A stretch of 64,000 nt of DNA from Symbiodinium natans (Eukaryota > Sar > Dinophyceae > Suessiales > Symbiodiniaceae), in assembly GCA_905221605.1 (NCBI GenBank), contig CAJNDS010001979.1, positions 589,203-653,202 on the forward strand, given 5' to 3'. Shown piece by piece: positions 51,770 through 62,938 of this stretch. The position numbers were made by a program, and so were the translations under genes. The notes under the pieces are model-generated. The model did no database searches and had not been told where the DNA came from. It saw only the letters and a list, made by a program, of their open reading frames with translations. Each line of letters opens with the position of its first letter. Within the stretch, counting starts at the first letter, position 1.

Positions 51770-52010
51770 AGGGTAACCTAAGCCTCAGTTTAGTGTGGTT
51801 TTACCTTTCCGAGTCGGCAACAGTTTAGCACTGTTTAAGTATCTCACACTTCCAATGGCTCGCCTCAGCTTGAAGGAACGCGGCAGCCCTTGGGAAGACG
51901 GAAGACGGCAAACATCGAACGTAGCACCAGTGGCATTGTGTTGGCATAGTGCAACCCTAATCCCTAAACCCGAAACCCTAAACCCTAAACCCTCAACCCT
52001 AAACCCACAG

Positions 52011-52132
52011 CCCGCACGCTTTCGATCCTATACGGGGCTCACGGAGGCTGTAAGCCTTGAACCTTGTGCAAGCTACGGTATCGGCAGCGTTGTACATGTC
52101 ATACACTACCCAATTTGCTCAGTACTTTTAGG
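52011..52132 (+). CDS. Candidate internal exon
   Basis: ACCCACAG acceptor after CCCTAAA repeats; PARFRSYTGLTEAVSLEPCA, SYGIGSVVHVIHYPICSVLL; donor AGG|GTTTAGGG. Confidence 0.38.
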
Positions 52133-52175
52133 GTTTAGGGTTTATGGTTTAGGGCTTAGGGCTTCGGGTTTAGGG

Positions 52176-52291
52176 TTTAGGGGGGGTTTTCCGAAAATAG
52201 GGGCACCATGTTGGGCGGGGTTCCTATAACAAGGATTATCGTACTTTGGGGTATACTAGCGGGACCCTATGTTGGGAAGTTAGGTGCCCAT
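52176..52291 (+). mobile_element. Family H-like element, possible intron
   Basis: GGGGGGTTTTCCGAAAATAG start as in family H; ends GGGAAGTTAG before an open exon-like segment (52292-52400; PHRETMGFCVVQKMNTGGIE LSLPV). Confidence 0.5.
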
Positions 52292-52774
52292 GTTGCACGA
52301 TGCACGTTATACCGCACCGTGAGACTATGGGCTTCTGCGTAGTACAGAAGATGAATACAGGTGGTATAGAGTTGTCCTTGCCGGTGACTACGTATCACCA
52401 GGGTTTGCAATGCAAGAAAGCCTATACCCTATACCCTGAACTTCCAACCCTAATCCCAAACCCAGCAATCCCCGACAAACCCCAAAGCCCATCCGAATAC
52501 TCAAAGAATGGCAGTGGCCCCTGAGTTCTTGTGCCCTTAACCCCTAAAAGCCCTAAGAACCCCAAAGCCCCAACACCCCTAAAACCCCCGAAGCCCGAAA
52601 CAACAACAACCCTTAGACAGGCCTAAACACCCTTAACCACCGAAAAGCCATCTGAAGCCCTAAAGGCTATAAACCCTGAAAGCCCTAGAACCCTGGACCC
52701 TAGCATCTCTCCTTGGCTAGCGGACTCCTATCTTCCTCCCCCTACTACCCCCTACTACCCCCTACTACCCCCCC

Positions 52775-52915
52775 CCTACCCTAAACCCTAAACCTTAAAC
52801 CCTAAACCCTAAACCCTAAACCCTAAACCCTAAACCCTAAACCCTAAACCCTAAACCCTAAACCCTAAACCCTAAACCCTACACCCTAAACCCTAAACCC
52901 TAAACCCTAAACCCC
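52775..52915. repeat. Long CCCTAAA array
   Basis: About twenty units, followed by an exon-like segment ending RAGRERP and TAA near 53016. Confidence 0.9.
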
Positions 52916-53454
52916 CACCCTACCTTGGAGGCTCGTTGAGAGCTGCCGTCGGGCTTTGCCTACGGCCCAGCGCTTTTTTTCTGCCTCTTGGCCTCAGGGC
53001 AGGGCGCGAGAGGCCTTAAGCCTCAGGGTTTATAGGGGTTTAGGGTTTGGGGTTTATAGGGTGGGTGTAGGGTTTAGGGTTTACAGGGGTTTAGGGTTTA
53101 CGGTTTGGGGTTTGTTCCCCCCCCCCCCCCCCCCCCAACTTCTCCCTACTCGCCCCGAAGTACCCTCCAACTAGGGGCTTCTTTTCGTTTCCGAATTCAG
53201 ATAGGGCCCCCAAAGCTCTCTGCGAACCAACCCTGTGAACCCTATACGAGTTCAGCCTTCAGGGCCTAGGAACCTTCGAAACCCTTTCATGCTCAAGGTA
53301 TTCTGGGTGTTGAGGTTAAGGTCTTTTGAGGTAATTGGCGGGGGGGGGGGGGGGTTATTAGTGTATTCAGGCTATGAAGCGCATCACGGGTGTGTTCTAG
53401 TTTTGGAGTGGTTGGGTGATGTTTGGAGTACTTGGGGTGCTTAAGGCCATTCAG

Positions 53455-53615
53455 GTGTTTCGGGTAGTTCTGGCATTATGGGCGCTATGTCGATGAAGGG
53501 GATCAAGGACAGTAAGGGTGGGTGGAGGGTTATTTGCTTACCCCCAAATAAGGACCATCATCACATGAGCATTTTCCGGAGACCGCATGTTGTTGGATCT
53601 ATTGTGAGGGTCTAG
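53455..53615 (+). CDS. Candidate terminal exon of about 53 codons
   Basis: GGCCATTCAG acceptor; VSGSSGIMGAMSMKGIKDSK, GGWRVICLPPNKDHHHMSIF, RRPHVVGSIVRV, TAG at 53613-53615. Contains no arrays. Function unknown. Confidence 0.38.
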
Positions 53616-54684
53616 GGTTTAGGATATAGCTACCAGCTGAACCTTAGACCCTTCAGCCCTTAAACCGGAATGCCCTCAAACCCTAAACCCTAAACCCTAA
53701 ACCCTAAGCCCTAAGCCCTAAGTTTAGGGGCTTAAGGTTCAGCGTGTAGGGTTGAGGGAACCCTGAGCTCTGTGTCTTTGCAGGCTTCAGTTTTTGAATG
53801 ATGGGGTTTAGGGTCTAGGGTTTAGGGTTTAGGGTTTAGGGTTATCACCACCGTCCAAGCAGGTTGTCCGAAACCCCAAGCCCTCCCCCCCTCATGCAGC
53901 GGGTTTTTCAACATGGTCGAATTTTGTAGGGACCTCAAGGGAAGATTTTTTAGTATCAGTGAGTATTCCGACCCCTATACTACACCCTCAGCCCCAAGCT
54001 CTCAACCCGTTTAAGCCCCCGAGAGTTCGCCTTGTGGGGAGCCGGCAGCCAGCCGCTCTTTGAGCTCAGCTAAACCAAGGCAGCTTCCTTGCGCTATTTG
54101 CTTCACAGTGTCCTGGCTGCAGCCCTAAACCTAGAGAACTGCAGCAAGAGACCCTAAACCCCAAGCCCGAAACCCCAAGGCGCAATCACTAAATTCACTA
54201 ATGACCTTCGCCCAACGAGCTCTCAAACCCTCCCACCCCCCCCCCCCCCCAACCCCTATACCCTAAACCTTAAACCCTCAATTCTCAGCATCAGGAAGGA
54301 AGTGCCGGACAAAGCCCAATAGATCTTAATGGTTTGATGTTGAGGAACTAGGTCCCTGTTCCCTTTTCTAAGGGCTTAGGTTTCCTCACAATCCCCATTC
54401 CTAGGCTACTCTTGAGTCTACTTACCTAGAAGGAAGCCTTTTGAAACAGGGCCCTAAGTTCGTGTGGAACAACAACCCTAAACCTGAACCTAAGCCCTAA
54501 ACCCTAAACCCAAAACCCTAAACCTGAACCCTTAACCCTAAACCCTAAACCCTGTGACCCTACTCCTGTGGAACAACATCTCCAAGCCTTGAAACATGTT
54601 CGCGTTCTTTCGCAGCTTGCCAGCTATAAAAACCAGATCTAAGTCCAAACACCTTCGCCGCCCTAGGGGTACCTATAGGATAGG

Positions 54685-54920
54685 GTTTACGGTTTAGGGT
54701 TTAGGGTTTAGGGTTTAGGGTTTAGGGTTTAGGGTTTAGGGTTTAGGGTTTAGGGTTTAGGGTTTAGGGGTTAGGGGTTAGGGGTTTAGGGGTTTAGGGG
54801 TTTAGGGGTTTAGGAGTTTAGGGGTTTAGGGGTTTAGGGGTTTAGGGGTTCAGGGGTTCAGGGGTTCAGTGGTTTAGGGGTTCAGGGGTTTTACGGGTTT
54901 AGGGGTTTAGGGGTTTAGGG
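54685..54920. repeat. TTTAGGG array grading into TTTAGGGG
   Basis: About thirteen 7-mers then about sixteen 8-mers with TTCAGGGG variants. Confidence 0.9.
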
Positions 54921-54993
54921 TGTCAGTTTTTTTGGTAGTAGTGTTCATGGCCCAGGGCCTGCAAAGGCAAAGTCATGCTCCTTCTTGCTTCAA

Positions 54994-55250
54994 GGCTCGT
55001 GCCCCGAAAGGTTCCCCTAATACACTCCTACAATGGCCCTTACATCACCTTCGGAATCTTTGACAAGGGTCCCGGGTCCAAGAAGGCGCCCTAAACCCCA
55101 AACCCCTAAACCCTAAACGGCAGGGTTTAGGGTTTAGGGTGTAGGGTTTAGGGTTTAGGGTTTAAGGTTTAGGGTGTAGGGCTTAGGGTTTAGGAAAACT
55201 CCCCCAAACCCTAAATCCTAACGCACAACCTTGGGGGGTCCAAAGTAGAG
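54994..55250. mobile_element. Family E element split by a telomere-like array
   Basis: Left part CCCGAAAGGTTCCCCTAATA CACTCC; right end GCACAACCTTGGGGGGTCCA near 55225-55245. Between them lie CCCTAAA and TTTAGGG blocks, so the array seems to have grown inside or into the element. The open segment RAEVSKLALLMASCFCNES follows. Confidence 0.5.
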
Positions 55251-55496
55251 TCCCATGCGTGCTGAGGTCTCCAAGCTGGCGTTGCTGATGGCATCCTGCT
55301 TTTGCAATGAGAGCTATGACATGCTGGGGGAATCAGGGTTTAGGGTTTAGGGTTTGGGGTATGGGGTTTAGGGTTTAGGGTTTAGGGTTTAGGGTTTAGG
55401 GTTTAGGGTTTAGGGTTTAGGGTTTATACATGGGTCAGAGGGTTTCTAGGGTTTACGGGCTTTATGGGGCTTAGGGCTCAGGGTTTAGGCTTCCAG

Positions 55497-55601
55497 GCTC
55501 CTGGATTTGCGAAAGTGTTGCCGTTTCTCTTTGGTACGTCTGCAAGCTTCGAGGCTGACTTCATCAATCCGTCCACGATGTTGCAGGGCTTCCTCTCTTG
55601 A
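55497..55601 (+). CDS. Candidate terminal exon
   Basis: GGCTTCCAG acceptor; APGFAKVLPFLFGTSASFEA, DFINPSTMLQGFLS, TGA at 55599-55601. Preceded by TTTAGG-type repeats. Confidence 0.4.
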   Translation, partial: APGFAKVLPFLFGTSASFEADFINPSTMLQGFLS

Positions 55602-56036
55602 AGGCTGTACCCTAGACTTTGAACCCTAAACCCCTAAGCCCATGTGGCTGGTCCCTTTGGTCCGCAGAAGCAATCAGGCCTTGGCACCCAAACCCTGGGG
55701 TGTGTACATGGGCGCACATACCTACGTGCCACAACAAACAAAGACCCCAGACTCTAAAACTTCACAGCCTCGAAGCCCTAGACCCCAATCCCCTAATCCC
55801 CTAAACCCATCAACCCATAAGCCCATGAGCCCCTAAACTCTAAACCCCTAAATCCCCTAAACCCCTAATCCCATAAACCCATACACCCCTAAACCCCTAA
55901 CCCCATAAACCCCTAAACCCCTAATCCCATAAACCCCTAAACCCAAAAATAACCCCTAAACCCTAAACCCTAAACCCTAAACCCTAAACCCTAAACCCTA
56001 AACCCCCTAATCCCCTAAAGCTACAGCTACCCTCAG

Positions 56037-56107
56037 GCCCTGGCCCGGCTCGATGCCGGAACTGTCCCCTGGCGCCAGTTCTGTCTTGGCGTTGAGGAGT
56101 TTTTGGG
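56037..56107 (+). CDS. Candidate internal exon
   Basis: CTACCCTCAG acceptor; ALARLDAGTVPWRQFCLGVE then EFL; donor GGG|GTTTAGGG. Confidence 0.4.
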
Positions 56108-56221
56108 GTTTAGGGTTTAGGGTTTGGGGTTTAGGGTTTAGGTTTTAGGGTTTGGGGTTTAGGGTTTAGGGTTTAGGATTTAGGGCTTGGGGCTTTGGGT
56201 CGCAGGCTTAGGGCATTCAAG

Positions 56222-56311
56222 GTCGTTCGGGATGAGCAGGGTTTCGCCCAATGTGGCGCCTCTTCCCATCCTGTAGGCCCTCGTAAACGCATAAGCGCAT
56301 CCAAAAGCTGA
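56222..56311 (+). CDS. Candidate terminal exon
   Basis: GCATTCAAG acceptor; VVRDEQGFAQCGASSHPVGP, RKRISASKS, TGA. Followed by a TTTAGGG array. Confidence 0.37.
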   Translation, partial: VVRDEQGFAQCGASSHPVGPRKRISASKS

Positions 56312-56424
56312 GGAGGTTTAGGGTTTAGGGTTTAGGGTTTAGGGTTTAGGGTTTAGGGTTTAGGGTTTAGGGTTTAGGGTACCAAGCCTGAGCCCTAAAC
56401 CGTCCAAACCCCGCTCTCTTCCAG

Positions 56425-56549
56425 TTCTCCTCCTGAAGGAACTCATAACCCTGTGTAAGAGCTTCCCCCATCCCCCCCCATCCCTCAAGAAGGGGTCCAC
56501 AGTAGGGTTCATATCTAAGCCCGAGACCGACCGACAACTTACGCAGTAA
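56425..56549 (+). CDS. Candidate terminal exon of 40 codons
   Basis: CTCTCTTCCAG acceptor; LLLKELITLCKSFPHPPPSL, KKGSTVGFISKPETDRQLTQ, TAA at 56547-56549. Confidence 0.38.
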
Positions 56550-56807
56550 AGGCTAGACCCCCCTCTCCCCCCCTCCGTTGCGATTTCACCCTTGTGCCCC
56601 GGGGGTAGGGTTTCGGGTTTAGGATTTAGGGGTTAGGTTTAGGGTTCCCAACCCCAAAGCCCAGATTTCTCGAGGTCCGTGTCATGGCTCAGCTGGGTCT
56701 TCCTATGGTCGCGGTGGGGTCGAAGTGGTTTATGCACTTTGGCACCGAATTCTGAGGGTGCTGGGGTCAGGGCTTAGGGTTGTGGGGTTTAGGGGTTTAG
56801 GGTCCAG

Positions 56808-56983
56808 GCTATATTATAGGGTTGAGTGTCGCGGAGTTTATGATACAGGGTCGAACAGAGTATACATTGACAAGGGAATTGAGTTCAATAGTTAATGTCA
56901 GGACGCCCATGTATCCTATTCTCGAGGTTTGGGTTGCTTTAAATTTTGCAGTGTTGGGAGCCCCCGCCACCGCAGTATCCTAA
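56808..56983 (+). CDS. Candidate terminal exon of 57 codons
   Basis: GGGTCCAG acceptor; YIIGLSVAEFMIQGRTEYTL, TRELSSIVNVRTPMYPILEV, WVALNFAVLGAPATAVS, TAA. One of the longer array-free frames; the hydrophobic C-terminal third could be a membrane helix. No family named. Confidence 0.42.
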
Positions 56984-57490
56984 ACGCCCTAAACACCCTA
57001 AAAGCTGCAAACGCCCTAAAACCCCAAACGCCCCGAAATCCCTAAAGCACCTACGAGCAGCCTAAAACCCTGAACCCTAAGATGCCAATTGATTTCATGA
57101 TCTGCAAAATCATGTCTCTTCGAAATTGAACCTCGATGCCTAGATGCAGAAGCCGTCTGTTCCTTATCTCCCAAATTTGGGAATCTCTGAAGATTTCTAA
57201 ATAATTTTGGGGGCTAGATATATTTCTCATGAAATCACCTTGGTCGATAAAGTCCTAAACCCTAAGCCCTAAACCCCAATAGTTTCGGGGTGAAGGGGTT
57301 TAGGGTTTTGAAGGGGTCATGGGGTTTAGGGCTCTAAGGGGTTGTGTTTTTTGGTTCGTGGTTCATTTACAAGCTCTCGGAGAAGGCGGCCAAAGGCCCC
57401 AAAGTTTTTTTCATCCGCCCTAAACCCTAAACCCTAAACCGTAAACCCTAAACCCTAAACCCTAAACCGTAAACCCTAAACCTGGAACAG

Positions 57491-57850
57491 CTCCTACTGC
57501 GGCAGCGATGTGCGAGAGATGAGCCGATCTTGCAGCTGTTCTTGGAGCCTATGGTGGAGAAGACATCGCACCAGGGCCATGGGAGTTGTCAGTGACAACG
57601 GCTCTCTGCAATACCGGGCTGATCCCTCCAAGGAGGGCCCCCCCTAGTCATAAGTAGAGTCAGAAGAACCCTAAATTAGGTTCTGAGGATCCTAACTTAG
57701 GTTATAAGTCCTTTAGCTTTTGTTAGTAGAGTAAGGGGGCCCCTCCTTGAGTACATTTCGGCTTGTGCTGACGGTCATGAGGCAAGGCTCGAAGATTACG
57801 ATCTCGTTGCAGGAGGCCCCTCCTTCGGAGGAGTACCTATAGCCTATAGG
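57491..57850 (+). CDS. Two exons joined across a family A introner
   Basis: Exon 57491-57632 (SYCGSDVREMSRSCSCSWSL ... GSLQYRADPSK) and exon 57752-57850 (YISACADGHEARLEDYDLVA, GGPSFGGVPIAYR) join in phase 0 when 57633-57751 is removed. The second exon ends at a TATAGG|GTTTAGGG donor, so one intron is an introner and the next is telomere-like. A competing frame in exon 1 (LLLRQRCARDEPILQLFLEP) is also open. Function unknown. Confidence 0.48.
57633..57751 (+). mobile_element. Family A introner (GA-AG, 119 bp)
   Basis: Ends CAAGGAGGGCCCC and GGGGCCCCTCCTTG are inverted repeats. The donor is GA (AAG|GAGGGC) and the acceptor TTGAG. GA donors are reported in dinoflagellates. Interior CCTAACTTAGGTTATAAGTC is shared with the 2.9-kb copy. 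Confidence 0.7.
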
Positions 57851-58012
57851 GTTTAGGGTTTGGGGTTGATGGTTTGGGGTTTAGGGTATAGGGTTTAGGG
57901 TTTAGGGTTTGGGGTTTGGGGTTTAGGGTGTAGGGCATAGGGTTTAGGGTTTAGGGTTTGGGATTTGGGGTATAGGGCTTTCCACACCCTAAACCCCTGA
58001 ACCCGAAGCACC

Positions 58013-58302
58013 TAAGCTTGCTCGAAGATCCTCTACAACCATCAGTATTAGAGTCGACGGGTATAGGCTTCATGCGGCATGACCCTGGGCCTTCGGATGC
58101 ACTTGAGTCTAATTTTCCATGCTCCCTTATATACCCCGCTGTAGTTGCAGTTCCTTCACAAGACCCCAAGGGATTCTAGTTACTATGGAGATTATATACC
58201 TCTACTACAGTGGCAAGCCGTAGATCACATTCGTCCGCCTGCCGCCAAGGAGAAAACACTACACGCGGGAGCAGTGGCAGGTGGTTTCGGGAGACCCTAA
58301 AC
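58013..58302 (+). CDS. Two overlapping coding-like frames
   Basis: After CACCTAAG: LLEDPLQPSVLESTGIGFMR, HDPGPSDALESNFPCSLIYP to TAG near 58180; then, shifted by one frame, SYYGDYIPLLQWQAVDHIRP, PAAKEKTLHAGAVAGGFGRP to TAA near 58302. A frameshift or small intron may join them. The minus strand is also open at 57951-58169. Confidence 0.28.
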
Positions 58303-58591
58303 CCTAGTAACCCTAGTGACACTAGGGGTTTAGGGTTTAGGGTCAAGGGCCGAGAGTCTAGCCTAGACTCAGAGAGCCTGGACCCCACACACCTCTAGAA
58401 GTTGCCTGTTCTTTTCAGCAGTTTAAGGTTTAGGGTTTAGGGTTGAGGGTCAAGCCGAAACCCTGAATTTGTGGGCCGAAGCTCGTTTGGGAACGCGAGT
58501 CATCCCTCCAGGACCTACCCCAAAACCCCAAACATTCAACCCTCAACTCTAGATCTTCAGCCTCTTACTCTAAACCCTAAAAGCCCTTCAG

Positions 58592-58665
58592 CCGGGGCTT
58601 ACGAGGATCCTAGCAAAGGCTATCTACGACTATTTTTGCCTGAGCTTGGACATCGGTGGTTCTAA
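58592..58665 (+). CDS. Candidate terminal exon
   Basis: AGCCCTTCAG acceptor; GAYEDPSKGYLRLFLPELGH, RWF, TAA at 58663-58665, immediately before a CCCTAAA array. Confidence 0.36.
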
Positions 58666-59068
58666 ACCCTAAACCCTAAACCCTAAACCCTAAACCCTAA
58701 ACCCTAAACCCTAAACCCTAAACCCTAAGGAGGATTTGGGCATGAGGCGTGCGCAGCGTCGAGGTTGCCTGGGGGTCGGGGCAGGTTCAGGGTCTTTTTG
58801 CTTGAGGGAGTTGAGGGTTTTAGGGTTTGGGGGATCCCAGAATTTCCAGGGGTTTCTGTTAAGGGGCTTAGGGTTTTTAGGATTTTAGGGTTTTTTGGGT
58901 TTTTAGTTTTTTTTTTGGTTTTGAGGGTTTTTAGGGGTTTTAGGGTTTTTAGGGTGTTGGGGTATTTAGGGTTTTAAGGGTTTTAAGGGTTTTTGTTTGT
59001 GTTTTTAGGGTTTTTAGGGTTTTAGGATCCTAGGGTTCTGGGCCTGCTAGTTTTCTGGGGGGCTGCAG

Positions 59069-59135
59069 GCCATTTGGATGATCGTGATCGGCGTGGTGAC
59101 GCTTGTCCTGAAGAGAGGGGACGACGGGGTCAGGG
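59069..59135 (+). CDS. Candidate membrane-segment exon
   Basis: GGGCTGCAG acceptor; AIWMIVIGVVTLVLKRGDDG V; donor CAGGG|GTAAGC (canonical). A single helix followed by a basic residue, like the end of a membrane carrier helix. Confidence 0.4.
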
Positions 59136-59806
59136 GTAAGCAAGGCTTTGGGGTTTGGGGTTTAGGGTTTAGGGTTTAGGGTTTAGGGTTTAGGGTTTAG
59201 GGTTTAGGGTTTAGGGTTTAGGGCTTTGAACATTCCCAAGTCAGCCCACCCTTCTCTCTACATTCTCTCTAGCTGGCTCTCTCTGTTTCTGCTCGCCCTG
59301 TCTGTTTTTGTTTCCTCTCTCTCTCTCCGTAGATCTCTCTTGTGCTCTCTCTCTCTCTCCTCAACCTTCTCTGTCTCTCTTGTGCCTGCATGCCCCGAAG
59401 CCTCCCAAGCTAACCAGATTTTAAAACAGCGATGTGTATCCCCCGGCCCCGCCCCCAAGACATCCGTCTACCATACCTTGCCCCCAAGCCCTAAACCCTA
59501 CACCCTAAACCCCAAACACCACACCCTAAACCCTAAATCCCCACACCCCAAACCCCACACCCTAAACCCTAAACCCTAAACCCTAAACCAGCTCCCTCCA
59601 AAAAGAGTAACAGAAAGGCCTCATGCCCAGGACGTTCTACTTAGTCAAGACGGAGACGGAACACCATGCGGCCGACTACGGATTGCCCCCCATCCCCCCC
59701 CCCCCCCCCCCCCATGGGTTAGGGTTTAGGGTTTAGGGTTTAGGGTTTAGGGTTTAGGGTTTGGGGTTTAGGGTTTGGGGTTTGGGGTTTGGGGTTTAGG
59801 GTTTAG

Positions 59807-60014
59807 GAGGGCTTTAGTAGGGCAGAATTCGATCCTTTTGACCTCACTAGGCCCACGGAGGGTCCATGCACCAAAAGAAGGGAAGCCTTGGCGCCTTAAA
59901 TCACCACCTGCATACGGACCTTTGAGAGCGCATGCAGTTAAACAATACGGTACAAGGATAAAGGCCATCCACTTCCCTCTCGGCCATAGGATGCCTAGGG
60001 CCTTCCTCCGCTAA
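59807..60014 (+). CDS. Candidate terminal exon of 68 codons
   Basis: GTTTAG acceptor straight out of a TTTAGGG array; RALVGQNSILLTSLGPRRVH, APKEGKPWRLKSPPAYGPLR, AHAVKQYGTRIKAIHFPLGH, RMPRAFLR, TAA. Strongly basic, with no arrays inside. Unknown function. Confidence 0.42.
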
Positions 60015-60108
60015 GTCCTAGAAACCCTCTCCAAACCTGACAGATTTCGTAACCTTACGAAAGCCTAAAAACCTTGATACCGAAACCCTAAACCCTTCAG
60101 TTCGCTCC

Positions 60109-60206
60109 AAGAAGTTGGAACACCCTTATCCCCAGACCCCAAAAGGTATACTAAAGGGAATGCCAGCTCTAATCATCCTTCAGCCATGTTCCAACTTCCT
60201 GGAGTT
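60109..60206. mobile_element. Family I foldback element
   Basis: CTCCAAGAAGTTGGAACACC start; ATGTTCCAACTTCCTGGAG end. Only one copy seen. Confidence 0.55.
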
Positions 60207-60255
60207 TGCTGTAAACCCATGTTCCGGAAAATGCTGGAGTTCAGGGTTTAGAGCC

Positions 60256-60375
60256 CCTAAACCCTAAACCCTAAACCCTAAACCCTAAACCCTAAACCCT
60301 AAACCCTAAACCCTAAACCCTAAACCCCAAACCCTAAACCCTAAACCCTAAACCCTAAACCCAAACCCTAAACCC
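60256..60375. repeat. CCCTAAA array
   Basis: About seventeen units. Confidence 0.9.
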
Positions 60376-60589
60376 TACTCCCGGCATTGCAAGCCCTGTA
60401 AAATCCATCAAAGCCCCTCAGACCGAACATGGCAAATTCCTTGACCGAAGGGATTGTGAACCTGGGATAGGGGTTTAGGGTTTAGGGTTTAGGGTTTAGG
60501 GTTTAGGGGCTCTAAACCCCTGAACTCTCGAGGGTTGACAGGTACCGGCCTTGGCCCCCACGGGAGATGGATCAGGCCGGTCTCGTGGC

Positions 60590-60696
60590 GTTTAGGGTTT
60601 AGGGTTTAGGGTTTAGGGTTTAGGGTTTAGGGTTTAGGGTTTAGGGTTTAGGGTTTAGGGTTTAGGGTTTAGGGTTTAGGGTTTAGGGTTTAGGGT
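60590..60696. repeat. TTTAGGG array abutting an exon-like segment
   Basis: About fifteen units directly after YRPWPPREMDQAGLVA (60542-60592; acceptor GTTGACAG, donor GTTTAGGG). Confidence 0.85.
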
Positions 60697-61186
60697 CTGG
60701 GGCGCAGGGCGAACGCTTGAGGGTGTATGTCACCGTTTAGGGTTTAGGGTTTAGGGTTTAGGTTTTATGCTTTTCGGCTTTAGGATTTGGGGGTTCCCTG
60801 AGGATCCTGAACCTTTAAACCCCAGACTGTTGGTCCAGGGCATTTCTGGGGGGGTTTAATCGGGGTGTCGTTTAGGGAATTTTTCGAGGGTGTAGGGCTC
60901 AGGGTTTAGGGTGTCGTTTAGGGGACTTTTTGAGGGTTTAGGGCTCAGGGTTTAGGGTTTAGGCTTAGGTTCTCGCAACTCCTTAGCTGGGGGTTTCGGG
61001 GGTGCGCGGTTCTAGGGGTTCAGGAGTGTTGGGTGTTCCTCCTTTTGTGGGCGTCTAGACACTTGGGCTTCGGGTTTGCTTGAGCATAAGAGTGGTTGTT
61101 CAGGGTTAAATGTCCTCCCTCCCCTAAACCCTAAACCCTAAAACCCTAAACCCTAAACCTTAAATCCTAAACCCTAAACAGCTTAA

Positions 61187-61345
61187 ACCCTGCCGGTGGC
61201 CTCAGAATCTGCAGTTCCTCTTCAGAGGGCACTTGTGCTCGCAGATGTCGCCAGAATTCTCGTACCCATGTCACATGTCAAAGGTGTCATGCGAGAGGAT
61301 CCGCTATTACCCGCCACGCAATTGAAGGGGAGTTTTGAGGGGTAG
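61187..61345 (+). CDS. Candidate terminal ORF of 52 codons
   Basis: TLPVASESAVPLQRALVLAD, VARILVPMSHVKGVMREDPL, LPATQLKGSFEG, TAG. A shifted frame is also open to 61326, so the choice is tentative. Confidence 0.33.
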   Translation, partial: TLPVASESAVPLQRALVLADVARILVPMSHVKGVMREDPLLPATQLKGSFEG

Positions 61346-61837
61346 TAAAGAACAGCGCCCTAACACCTTATGAAGCCCTAAACCTGAAAACCCGCAACTC
61401 CCCAAACCCTAAGCTCCCTAAACCCTGAGCTCCCTAGACCCCCACCCGCTGTCCTAAGCCACACTCTTCCAGCCCCGTTAGGATTGAGGGTTGAGGGTTT
61501 AGGGTTTAGGCTTGAGGGTTTCTTGCTGGGCCCCAAACCCTAAACTCTCCAACTAGGACCCTAAGCTTCCCTAAACCCCAAACCCTAAACCCTAAACCCT
61601 AAGGGTTTGTGAGCAGGTTCAAGTCGATGACAAGGAGCGCTCCTTTCTCGTTATGAACTCTTGGGAGCTACAGGCGGAGGGGGGGGGGGCTTAGGGTTTA
61701 GGGTTTAGGGTTTAGGGTTCAGGGTTTAAAGTTTAGGGTTAAGGGTTTAATTTGGGTTTAGGTTTACGGCTGACTGCCTTTAAGGGATTTGGCCTCTAGG
61801 ACGCATAGTGCTCTGGGATTCACGGCTTGTAGGCTTC

Positions 61838-62035
61838 GAGGTTCATGTATACTGAAACGTAGGGCAAGAAGTGACTGAGCACTGTACCCTGAATTAGGTT
61901 GTAACTACAGTTACCAGTTACCATACCTACACGCCGACTTAGAACCACCCGTGATCCTCCAAGAAGGTGCGTAACCCTGAGTAGAGTTAAAACTACTGCT
62001 ACCCTCACTCCACCACCCATGAACCTCCAACTATG
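61838..62035. mobile_element. Two family D-like pieces
   Basis: AGGTTCATGTATACTGAAAC start; GTAACTACAGTTACC and AACTACTGCTACC interiors; ends CCACCCATGAACCTCCAA. Diverged. Confidence 0.45.
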
Positions 62036-62938
62036 GTGAAGCCCCGAAACCTCAGCTTAAAGCCTGAGCCCGAAACTCGAAAATGTAAGCTCTCAACCCG
62101 AAACACTTCAAACCCTAGGCGCTTTAAACCCGAAACTCTGTCAGGCCCTACATGGCCCTAAACCCTACAGCCCCGAGACTTCAGAGCCCCTAGCCACTCT
62201 AAAGCCCTAAGTGCTCCGAGCCTCAAACCCTAAACCCTACACCCCAACCCCCGATTAAACTCTAGACCGTAAACTCTAAACCTATGCACATTCAACTCTG
62301 AACTCTACACCTCACAGTCCTGTTCTGAGGCTCCTACATGCTCTCACCCCGAAACCTTAAGCCCCGCAACGCTAAACCCTAGTTTCTAAAAAATGGAAGT
62401 TTTCAGGGTGTAGGCTCTAGGGTTAAGGGTTCAGGGTTTAGGATTTATAGGGTTTAGGGTGTAGGGTAGAGCTCGATTGCTCTGTTGGACGTTTGATGGG
62501 CTCCCAAAATTGGGGGGGGGGGGTACCCTACATTCACTGAATATGGGTTGGCTTGTAGCCAGGAACCCCCCCCCCCCCCCCACCCTCAAAAGAAAAGAAC
62601 AATGCACAACAAAAAAGCATATATATATATATATAGACATTTTTTAATTTGTTAATTAAAATACAGAAATAGAAACCAACAAGAGTAATAATCGCAACAA
62701 TAATAGTAATAACCCTCATCAGACTTGGAATAGTACGACTAAGAACAATAAGAGCAATAATCCTCATGAAGCACCAGAATATGAGGACCTATCGTATGAC
62801 CACCCACTGACCCCAGTAAGCCTTAACTTCATTTCTTCTGAAGCCCTACAGCCCTGAACCCGAAGAGCCCAGACCAGGATACCAAGAACCCCCCTTGCAG
62901 CAGGGTTTAGGGTTCAAGGGTTTTGGGTTTAGGGTTTA

